64,000 nucleotides of DNA from the NCBI GenBank assembly GCA_964586675.1, contig CAZPHQ010000010.1:25290-89289 (forward strand), written 5' to 3'. The DNA comes from JADLGH01 sp964586675 (lineage in GTDB: Bacteria; Desulfobacterota_D; UBA1144; Nemesobacterales; UBA2774). Each line of letters opens with the position of its first letter. Position 1 is the first letter of the stretch. The position numbers were made by a program, and so were the translations under genes. Under the pieces are notes generated by a model. It did no database searches. It was not told where the DNA came from and was given only the letters and a program-made list of their open reading frames with translations. Positions 51,082 through 57,757 of this stretch are shown here, in pieces.

Positions 51082-51858
51082 TTAAAGCCCTCTTTCCCCC
51101 GTCATTCCGGGGTTTCCGTTGGCTTCCGCCGGACGCCTGATGAAAGAGACGTGCCCGCCGTAGGTGAGCCGGAGGTTCTCGTCGGTGAAGACGCGCTCGA
51201 CAGGGCCGCTCGCTATGAGCCTGACGTTAAGAAGTGTAGCCCAGTCGAAATACTCGGGCACGGTCTGTAGGTCGTGATGCACCACGACGACGGTCTTGCC
51301 CGCGGCACGGAGTTCCTGTAGCAGTGCGACTATGGCCCTCTCCGTCGTCGCGTCCACTCCCTGGAACGGCTCGTCCATGAGGTAGACATCCGCGTCCTGA
51401 ACGAGGGCGCGCGCGAGGAACACCCTCTGCTGCTGCCCGCCCGAGAGCTGGCTTATCTGCCGCCCGGCGAAGCGCGCCATCCCCACCTTTTCGAGCGCGG
51501 CGTCCGCGAGCCCGCGCTCCTTCGCGCCTGGTTTTTTGAACCACCCGAGCGCACCGTACCGGCCCATCATCACGACGTCCTCGACGCTCGTCGGAAAGTC
51601 CCAGTCGACGCTCCCTCTCTGCGGCACGTAGGCCACGAGGCGGCGCACCTCGGGATAGGGTTTTCCATAAATCAGCACCTGCCCGGCGGCCTTGCCGACA
51701 AGGTTGAGAACTGACTTTATAAGCGTCGTCTTCCCCGCGCCGTTCGGGCCGACTACGGCCATTAAAACGCCCCGGGGCACAGTGAGGTCCACATCCCATA
51801 GGACCGGCTTCTCCCCGTAGGCGACTGTAAGGTCTTCGACTTCTATTGCATTAGGCAT
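51082..51858 (-). CDS. Metal ABC transporter ATP-binding protein
   Basis: It has Walker A VVGPNGAGKTTLIKSVL, the Q-loop VAYVPQRGSVDWDFPTS (with the WDFP typical of Mn/Zn importers), the signature ISQLSGGQQQRVFLARALVQ, Walker B DADVYLMDEPFQGVD and the H-loop VVHHDLQTV. The 258 residues are typical. It is placed between the substrate-binding-protein gene and the permeases in a five-gene operon with mntR. Confidence 0.96.
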   Translation of the reverse strand: MPNAIEVEDLTVAYGEKPVLWDVDLTVPRGVLMAVVGPNGAGKTTLIKSVLNLVGKAAGQVLIYGKPYPEVRRLVAYVPQRGSVDWDFPTSVEDVVMMGRYGALGWFKKPGAKERGLADAALEKVGMARFAGRQISQLSGGQQQRVFLARALVQDADVYLMDEPFQGVDATTERAIVALLQELRAAGKTVVVVHHDLQTVPEYFDWATLLNVRLIASGPVERVFTDENLRLTYGGHVSFIRRPAEANGNPGMTGERGL

Positions 51859-51876
51859 GATCTCGCCTTTCCTTGG

Positions 51877-52833
51877 TCAGGACTGCCCCCCGTCTAAAAG
51901 GGCGCTGGTAATCGTATCTATGTTGCTCCGCACCATGCCGGTGTAAGTCCCCGCCTGAGAGCCCGGGTTCCCGAGCGCGTCCGAATAAAGGGAGCCGCCG
52001 ACCTTCACCTTGAACCCCCTGGCCTCCGCGGCCGCCTTTACGGCTTCGATGTATTTCGGAGGAACGGAAGTCTCGACGAATATCGCCGGTATCTGCCTCT
52101 CGACTATAAACACGGCAAGGGCCTGAACGTCCGCCGTACCCGCTTCGGCTTCGGTGCTTATGCCTTGAAGGCCTTTCACCTCGAACCCGTACGCGCGGCC
52201 GAAGTAATTGAACGCGTCGTGGGCCGTGATGAGAACCCTCTTGTCCGCGGGCACCTCCGCGGCCTTCGATTTCACATAGCCGTCGAGCTCGTTAAGTTCC
52301 GCGAGGTAGGCTGCTGCGTTGGACTGGTAGTCCCCGGCGTTTTCGGGGTCGGCCTCCGCGAGACTGTCCCTCACATCCTCGACGACCTTCGTCCAGAGCG
52401 AAACGTCGAACCACACGTGCGGGTCGTAGTTGCCGCCGAACTGGGGCGGCGCGAGGAGAACCCCCCTGTCTATACCGTCCGTAACGGCGACGGTCCTTAT
52501 GCCTCTCTTCTGCATCTGCTCGAACACTTCAGACATTTTCCCTTCGAGGTGGAGCCCGTTATAAAGGATAATGTCCGCGCCCGACAGCGTCGCCACGTCC
52601 CCCGCGCTCGCCTTGTAGAGGTGAGGGTCTACCCCCGGCCCCATTAGACCCTTCACATTCACGTGGTTTCCGCCGACTACTTTCGCGGTATCGGCGATCA
52701 TCCCCGTCGTCGCCACGACCTCGAGCACGTCCGCTTTTTTCTGCTCCCCGTTGTTCGAAGAGCATCCTGTCATTCCGAATCCGGCAAATCCCAGTGCCAG
52801 TATTAAAACCGTCAGCAACGGCCTGACTTTCAT
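51877..52833 (-). CDS. Manganese/iron-type metal-binding lipoprotein of an ABC importer
   Basis: A lipoprotein signal ends at GMTGC (Cys about 24). Cluster A-1 substrate-binding-protein ligands are visible: His in MGPGVDPHLYKASAGD, His in NYDPHVWFDVSLW, the region LITAHDAFNYFGRAYGFEVKGLQGIS, and a glutamate/aspartate-containing segment AIFVETSVPPKYIEA. There is no His-rich loop as in ZnuA, and the GISTEAEAGTADVQAL stretch favours a Mn/Fe (MntA/SitA/PsaA-like) importer. The gene starts 1 bp before the mntR stop and precedes the ATPase by 18 bp. Confidence 0.93.
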   Translation of the reverse strand: MKVRPLLTVLILALGFAGFGMTGCSSNNGEQKKADVLEVVATTGMIADTAKVVGGNHVNVKGLMGPGVDPHLYKASAGDVATLSGADIILYNGLHLEGKMSEVFEQMQKRGIRTVAVTDGIDRGVLLAPPQFGGNYDPHVWFDVSLWTKVVEDVRDSLAEADPENAGDYQSNAAAYLAELNELDGYVKSKAAEVPADKRVLITAHDAFNYFGRAYGFEVKGLQGISTEAEAGTADVQALAVFIVERQIPAIFVETSVPPKYIEAVKAAAEARGFKVKVGGSLYSDALGNPGSQAGTYTGMVRSNIDTITSALLDGGQS

Positions 52834-52834
52834 C

Positions 52835-53512
52835 TCACGAATCCCCCTTTGGTTTTCCTTTTATATCGGTGATGAATACGTACTGCGCCGCCTCCGCGCC
52901 GAGTATGTGCTTCTCGTCGCCCACTTTAACGGTTATCGGCCCGCTGAACGGCTCGACTGCGACGACCTTGACGCTCGTATGCGGGTAAAGCCCCATGCCG
53001 CCGATGTACCGGAGAAGACTCGGATCGTGGTCGCTCACCTCCGCCACGACGCCCGACTGCCCAGGGCTGAGATCGGCGAGAGGAATGGAATCGAGCTCGA
53101 TGAGAGTCCCGTCCCTGCTCGGTATCGGCGAGCCGTGAGGGTCCCGCGTCGGGTATCCGAGCACGGCGTCCATCCTGTCCTCGAGGTCCTCCGAGAGTAT
53201 GTGCTCCCACTTCTCGGCCTCGTCGTGCACCTTGTCCCACGGCACGCCGAGGGCCTCGGCGAGGTAAAGTTCGATGAGCCTGTGATGCCTTATCACTTCG
53301 AGCGCTATCTTCTGCCCGGCTCCCGTAAGCATCACGCCCTGGTAGCGCTTGTGCGTTATCAGCTTCTTCTCGGAGAGCTTCTTTATCATGCTCGTAACCG
53401 ACGCCGGGGCGACCCCGAGCTTCTCGGATAGTGCGTTCGTCGAAACCTTCCCCTTTTCCTTCTGTATCTCGTATATCGCTTTCAGGTAATCTTCGATCGA
53501 TTCCGTATACAT
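52835..53512 (-). CDS. mntR: MntR/DtxR-family metal-dependent transcriptional repressor
   Basis: The N-terminal winged helix contains YTESIEDYLKAIYEIQKEKGKVSTNALSEKLGVAPASVTSMIKKL, the DtxR/MntR DNA-binding pattern. The dimerisation domain with metal ligands follows (HHRLIELYLAEALGVPWDKVHDEAEKWEHILSEDLEDRM). The C-terminus is an SH3/FeoA-like domain (PLADLSPGQSGVVAEVSDHD and INGPITVKVGDEKHILG-like segments), giving 225 residues, longer than Bacillus MntR (142) and like IdeR or MntR of deltaproteobacterial type. AGGAG lies 8 bases before the ATG, and a palindrome sits 20 bp upstream. It is the first gene of the transporter operon. Confidence 0.93.
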   Translation of the reverse strand: MYTESIEDYLKAIYEIQKEKGKVSTNALSEKLGVAPASVTSMIKKLSEKKLITHKRYQGVMLTGAGQKIALEVIRHHRLIELYLAEALGVPWDKVHDEAEKWEHILSEDLEDRMDAVLGYPTRDPHGSPIPSRDGTLIELDSIPLADLSPGQSGVVAEVSDHDPSLLRYIGGMGLYPHTSVKVVAVEPFSGPITVKVGDEKHILGAEAAQYVFITDIKGKPKGDS

Positions 53513-53531
53513 TTAATAGCTCCTAAAGAGG

Positions 53532-53551
53532 TTTTTAGGCGTATCTAAAAA
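53532..53551 (-). promoter_or_regulatory. Candidate MntR operator before mntR
   Basis: TTTTTAG-N6-CTAAAAA (53532-53538 and 53545-53551, spacer GCGTAT) lies 20 bp upstream of the mntR start. The same half-sites with the same 6-bp spacer recur at 54504-54535, indicating a common regulator, most simply MntR itself. Confidence 0.75.
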
Positions 53552-53593
53552 TATTTTATTGCCCCTAACCTCTACTGTCAAGCGTTTTCCGCG

Positions 53594-54442
53594 TCAGAAG
53601 GTGAAAGTAAACGCCGCGGTGAGGACTAACATCCTGTCCTCGTTTTTCACGTAAAGGTCCTGCGTCACACCGACAATTACGGTCAGCCATTTGGCGACGT
53701 CGGTCGTAAAGCCCCCGGTAACGTTTATTATCGAAACGTCGCCTCCGCCGCTAACGCTCTCGAAGGCGTAAGCCCCCTCGACAATGGCCTGGAACCACGG
53801 TGTCACGTAATAGCCGAGGCCGGTATTCGTGACCATGCTCCACGTCCCGCCCTCGACGAGGCCGACGGCAAAATCCGAATCGAGAGAAAACCTGTCCGTA
53901 AAATTCTTCGTCAGGACGAGGCCGGCCGGCTCGACAACCCATTCCGACCCGTCCCCCACCGGAAAGATCACGCCAGCCACGTAGGCCAGCGAAAATGGGC
54001 TTCCCTCCCCCTCGTCTATAAACCTGAGCTTCATCCCAGCATGTATGTCCCCGAAATCGTTCTTCGCCTGTATGAGGTTCGCATCCTCGACATTGAGATA
54101 ATTCACGCTCACGCCGACTTCGAGAAAATCCAGAACGCCCGGCGCCACCCTGAGACCGCCCCCGTATCTCCTGCTGCTGTGCCTGTCGTCGATGAATTCC
54201 GCCGAGAAGTAGGGCTCCAGCTCGATATGCCCCTTCGCGACCGTATCCGCGCTGAGAACGTTGACCTTGGAATTCGATAGGCCGCCAACCGCTTCCGACT
54301 CCGCCGCGAAACCCAGAAGATGGGCCAGTACGATCGCCGGGACTGCGAGCGCTCTACCTAACCCGGCTCCGAGAGTGCGCCCTGTCCCCGCCTGAGACCG
54401 CTTCGCCGGGCCTCGTCCGTTTCCGTCTGTAGAATCCGCCAT
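53594..54442 (-). CDS. Putative outer-membrane beta-barrel protein under the metal operator
   Basis: A long N-terminus (about 30 polar residues) precedes a hydrophobic signal segment (ALAVPAIVLAHLLGFAAESEA). The remainder is a series of alternating-pattern strands (for example KGHIELEPYFSAEF, YGGGLRVAPGVLDFLEVGVSVNY) and ends in Phe (VLTAAFTFTF), as outer-membrane barrels do. It resembles MetA-pathway or transporter-type barrels of about 12 strands. The gene precedes mntR by 81 bp and has a 13-bp-arm palindrome upstream matching the mntR operator. I infer a role in letting manganese or iron cross the outer membrane; the sequence does not show specificity. Confidence 0.75.
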   Translation of the reverse strand: MADSTDGNGRGPAKRSQAGTGRTLGAGLGRALAVPAIVLAHLLGFAAESEAVGGLSNSKVNVLSADTVAKGHIELEPYFSAEFIDDRHSSRRYGGGLRVAPGVLDFLEVGVSVNYLNVEDANLIQAKNDFGDIHAGMKLRFIDEGEGSPFSLAYVAGVIFPVGDGSEWVVEPAGLVLTKNFTDRFSLDSDFAVGLVEGGTWSMVTNTGLGYYVTPWFQAIVEGAYAFESVSGGGDVSIINVTGGFTTDVAKWLTVIVGVTQDLYVKNEDRMLVLTAAFTFTF

Positions 54443-54503
54443 GCCACCTCTCTGCTCCTCAAGGATTATGAGTTGAAACTTAAAATCATTCTGATATTTA
54501 TCA

Positions 54504-54535
54504 ATAATATTTTTAGTCTCATCTAAAAATATTAT
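54504..54535 (-). promoter_or_regulatory. Candidate MntR operator before the barrel gene
   Basis: A perfect inverted repeat of two 13-bp arms, ATAATATTTTTAG and CTAAAAATATTAT, is separated by TCTCAT. It lies 62-93 bp before the barrel start. Its core TTTTTAG-N6-CTAAAAA equals the element in front of mntR. Confidence 0.8.
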
Positions 54536-54608
54536 AAGGCAGACTTTATGTCAAGAAGGCTTCCGGAGTTACGAGGAAATTCCCTGAAAACCGGCTAGTA
54601 TATTAGCC

Positions 54609-55466
54609 GTGAGATATTTGACTTCGGCATATTGCCTGAGAGATAAAACTGGCCCGAGCTCGAAGCTCCCGATATCCGTATACCTTCTTGCCCTCCTCGT
54701 TCTGCTTTCGGGATACCCCACGCCCGGCGCGCGGGCGGAGGACAAGCCCGGCGTCCGCGTCTACGGCTACGAGGTCGTCGCCTCCTATCCGCACGACCCT
54801 TCGGCCTTCACGCAGGGACTCATCTTCGAGGACGGCGTCCTCTACGAAAGCACGGGCAGGAACGGCCGGTCGTCGCTCAGAAAGGTCGACCTCAAAACCG
54901 GCGAAGTCCTCAAAATACGAAACCTCGACGACGCCTACTTCGGCGAGGGCGCGGTAATAGTCGGGAGCAAGATCGTCCAGATAACGTGGCGCTCCGGGAA
55001 AGGATTCGTTTACGACAAGAACACGTTCGATCTCCTCGAAACCTTCACCTACCCGGGAGAGGGATGGGGTCTTACCTACGACGGAAGGAGCCTCATAATG
55101 AGTGACGGCAGTGCCGTCCTGAGATATCTGGACCCTGCCACGTTCAGGGAGACAGGGACGCTCGAAGTCTATGACGATTCAGGCCTGGTTAAGAGCATCA
55201 ACGAGCTCGAGTTCGTGGAAGGCGAGATATTCGCCAATATCTGGGGGAGTGACAGGGCGGCGAGGATAGACCCCGAAACGGGACGCGTGAAGGGATGGAT
55301 AAATCTCTCCGGCCTCCTTCCCGAAAAGGACAGGAAGGGAGGGGAAGACGTTCTTAACGGCATAGCCTACGACTCGAAAAATAAAAGGCTCTTCATCACA
55401 GGAAAGCTCTGGCCGAAGCTCTACGAGATACGCCTGGTGCCGGCAGGAACCGGCAAAGCCGAATAG
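54609..55466 (+). CDS. Glutaminyl-peptide cyclotransferase (plant/bacterial type, secreted)
   Basis: This beta-propeller enzyme converts N-terminal Gln to pyroglutamate. The family signature is visible: YEVVASYPHDPSAFTQGLIF, EDGVLYESTGRNGRSSLRKVD, GEGWGLTYDGRSLIMSDGSA and INELEFVEGEIFANIW, then ENGIAYD-like VLNGIAYDSKNKRLFITGKLW. A signal peptide (SVYLLALLVLLSGYPTPGARA) precedes the propeller. The start is a GTG at 54609; a TTG at 54618 is also possible, and no clear Shine-Dalgarno sequence is seen. It stands alone between divergent and convergent minus-strand genes. Confidence 0.92.
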   Translation: MRYLTSAYCLRDKTGPSSKLPISVYLLALLVLLSGYPTPGARAEDKPGVRVYGYEVVASYPHDPSAFTQGLIFEDGVLYESTGRNGRSSLRKVDLKTGEVLKIRNLDDAYFGEGAVIVGSKIVQITWRSGKGFVYDKNTFDLLETFTYPGEGWGLTYDGRSLIMSDGSAVLRYLDPATFRETGTLEVYDDSGLVKSINELEFVEGEIFANIWGSDRAARIDPETGRVKGWINLSGLLPEKDRKGGEDVLNGIAYDSKNKRLFITGKLWPKLYEIRLVPAGTGKAE

Positions 55467-55512
55467 ACGGCGCTAGACCTGTGCGCCGCCCTGATTCACG
55501 AGGCCGCTCGCA

Positions 55513-55749
55513 TTATTTAAACAGCGGCTGGTCTTCCTGCATCTCCGTTTCGAGGGGCGATATGTCGGACTCGATCTCTTCCTCGACCTCGGGGTTGTAT
55601 TTGTTTTCGAGGTCCTTCGGCTCGACCCTGTTCTCGAGCGTATCGGTGCTGGCCGGCTCTGCGGGCGCGTCTATCGTAGCGCACGAATAGCCGAGCGAAG
55701 CTACAAGAATCAAAAGCGCAAACAGTATATTCTTCATCTCGGTTTTCAT
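55513..55749 (-). CDS. Small lipoprotein, function unknown
   Basis: A short lipoprotein signal (MKNILFALLILVASLGYSC) gives a lipidated Cys near residue 23. The mature part of about 55 residues is acidic (TLENRVEPKDLENKYNPEVEEEIESD) and seems unstructured. Possible starts are the ATG at 55749 (MKTEMKN), a GTG two codons earlier and an internal ATG at 55737; I used 55749 because AAAGGTG lies just before it. It is an anchor or filler protein of unknown role, converging on the cyclotransferase gene. Confidence 0.7.
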   Translation of the reverse strand: MKTEMKNILFALLILVASLGYSCATIDAPAEPASTDTLENRVEPKDLENKYNPEVEEEIESDISPLETEMQEDQPLFK

Positions 55750-55827
55750 CCTCACCTTTTATTCCCGGGCGGTGCTTATCCCGCAACCGGCAAATGAAAA
55801 TATAACATCATTCCGCACGGTCGGCGC

Positions 55828-56751
55828 TTATTTTGCGCCGCTCCTGCGTTTTATGCCCGACACCGCTTCGAGGGCGAGTATAAGCGCCTGTGTGCCTTTT
55901 CTTCCGTGACCCTGCGCCTTGGCCGCGACGTAAAGCTCCCTTACGAGCGCGAGCCCCGGGAGGACGAGGTCCATCCTCTCGGCCTCGGCGAGCGCGATGC
56001 CCATATCCTTTATGAAATGCTCGACGTAAAACCCGGGATTGAAATCTCCCTTTAGAATCCTCGGAGCTATGTTGTCCAGCATCCACGACGCCGCTGCGCC
56101 CCGACCGACGGATTCCAGCATCTTCTCGGGATCGAGCCCGGATTTGTAGGCGTAAAGAAGCGTCTCGCACATGCCTATCATGAGCCCCGAAACCATTATC
56201 TGGTTACACATCTTCGCGTGCTGGCCGGAGCCCGCCTTCCCGTGATAGACGATGTTCTTCCCCATGAGCCTGAATAGCGGCATAAGCGAATCGACTACGG
56301 ACCTGTCGCCCCCGGCCATTATGGACAGCGCGGCGTTCCTCGCCCCCGTGTCACCGCCCGAAACGGGCGCGTCGACGGACTTTATACCGAGCTTCCGCGA
56401 GGCTTCGTATATCTCGGCGGCGAGTGACGGTTCGGTAGTCGTCATGTCCACCGCTACGCCGCCCTTCCCGAGGCCCGCGAGCACGCCGTCGGGCCCGAAG
56501 TAAACCTGCCTCACATCCGCCGGAAAACCGACTATCGTGAAGACGACGTCAGATCTCGCCGCGACCTCGCGCGGGGACGGAAGCCACTCGGCCCCTTCTT
56601 TCAGGAGATGTAAGGCCTTCTTTTTCGTCCTGTTGTAAACGGAAACTTCGTAGCCGGCCTTCAGGAGATGCATGCACATCGACGAGCCCATGACGCCAGT
56701 CCCTATCCATCCGATCCTGGTTCCAGCCTTTCCGGGTTTAACCGCTTTCAT
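55828..56751 (-). CDS. Beta-hydroxyacid dehydrogenase (3-hydroxyisobutyrate/tartronate-semialdehyde reductase family)
   Basis: The N-terminal NAD(P)-binding motif is IGWIGTGVMGSSMCMHLLKAGYEVSVYNRT, followed by the substrate-binding signature DAPVSGGDTGARNAALSIMAGG and the catalytic Lys in GSGQHAKMCNQIMVSGLMIG. The C-terminal helical domain contains FNPGFYVEHFIKDMGIALAEA. The 307 residues suit the family. The substrate (3-hydroxyisobutyrate, glyoxylate/succinic-semialdehyde or similar) is not determined by the sequence. It is co-oriented with the BASS-type transporter. Confidence 0.93.
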   Translation of the reverse strand: MKAVKPGKAGTRIGWIGTGVMGSSMCMHLLKAGYEVSVYNRTKKKALHLLKEGAEWLPSPREVAARSDVVFTIVGFPADVRQVYFGPDGVLAGLGKGGVAVDMTTTEPSLAAEIYEASRKLGIKSVDAPVSGGDTGARNAALSIMAGGDRSVVDSLMPLFRLMGKNIVYHGKAGSGQHAKMCNQIMVSGLMIGMCETLLYAYKSGLDPEKMLESVGRGAAASWMLDNIAPRILKGDFNPGFYVEHFIKDMGIALAEAERMDLVLPGLALVRELYVAAKAQGHGRKGTQALILALEAVSGIKRRSGAK

Positions 56752-56824
56752 GTAAACGCCTCCTCCGGCAACTCATAATATAGTTGCGGCGGCCCAGTGT
56801 AAAGCAAATGGCTACGCAACGTTG

Positions 56825-57691
56825 TTATCGGCGCCGGGTCCTTCCGCTTCTTCTCTTGTTCCACGAAATATAGACCGCGCTCAGGATTATAAAAACGAGT
56901 ATGTAGGGTATGAGGAATGCCGCGGGCTTTGCGTGCGGGAAGTTATATTGCGCGATGACGAGCGCGAACCCCAGATTCCGCCCGGCGGATTCTAGGGCGA
57001 GCGCCGTCCTTTCCTCGAAGACGTCCGGGGCCGAGAAATGCCCCGCCGCCAGCGCCAGCGCTATGAAAAGCGCGACGGCCGCGTACGACCGAAGATCCAT
57101 GTCGAAAAGGAACCTGTATGTCATCGCTAAAAGCACGATCACGATGAGAATCAGGAGAACGCCGAAAATTCTCGTCAGCGGACGTATGAGCCTTTCTGCG
57201 GCGCCAGGATATTTCTTTCGCATGAAAAGACCGAGCCCGACGGGAAGGAGTATCATCGTGAACGCGAGCTTCGCGATCTCCAGGGGATCGATGCTCGCGC
57301 GGAACCCGATAGCCGAGGCCAGCGCCGAGAGGGTGATCGGGGTCGCCGCGATCGACAGCACGGCGAGGATGAGGTGGAGGCTCCCTATGAAGTCGAGCCT
57401 GCCCGCGGCCTTGGACGCCCTCGTCAGCATGAGCGGGGCCGCCGGTGAAGAGGCCATTATCGCGAGCCCTACGGCCGCTTCGTGAACCGGCCCGATCAGA
57501 TATACCACGGCCAGCGCGGCCAGCGGTACGAATACGAGAACGGCGGCGAGCGATTTCAGGAGAAGCGAATAACGGCCCCTGAAGAACATGAGATGCCCCG
57601 GCACCATGTTGAGACCCGAAGTGAACATGAGTCCCATGACAGAAACCGACGTGCCCGTCTTGAGGATTGAAACTATAAGCTCTTTATCCAT
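56825..57691 (-). CDS. BASS-family transporter (bile acid:sodium symporter-like)
   Basis: Nine to ten helices with family patterns such as LMFTSGLNMVPGHLMFFRGRYS, GLAIMASSPAAPLMLTRASKAA (the MxxSPxxPL motif) and ALALESAGRNLGFALVIAQYNFP near the end. Substrates of this family include organic acids, pantoate and Na+-coupled solutes; no specific one can be given. I used the ATG at 57691 (MDKELIVSIL), which has GGAG 10 bases upstream; an in-frame GTG at 57706 is alternative. The dehydrogenase gene lies 73 bp downstream on the same strand, possibly a transport-catabolism pair. Confidence 0.87.
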   Translation of the reverse strand: MDKELIVSILKTGTSVSVMGLMFTSGLNMVPGHLMFFRGRYSLLLKSLAAVLVFVPLAALAVVYLIGPVHEAAVGLAIMASSPAAPLMLTRASKAAGRLDFIGSLHLILAVLSIAATPITLSALASAIGFRASIDPLEIAKLAFTMILLPVGLGLFMRKKYPGAAERLIRPLTRIFGVLLILIVIVLLAMTYRFLFDMDLRSYAAVALFIALALAAGHFSAPDVFEERTALALESAGRNLGFALVIAQYNFPHAKPAAFLIPYILVFIILSAVYISWNKRRSGRTRRR

Positions 57692-57757
57692 ATTGCCCGG
57701 CTCCACAGCCTTATGTGATTCTAGTCCCGGGATAACGCAAGAGCAATGGACGTCACA

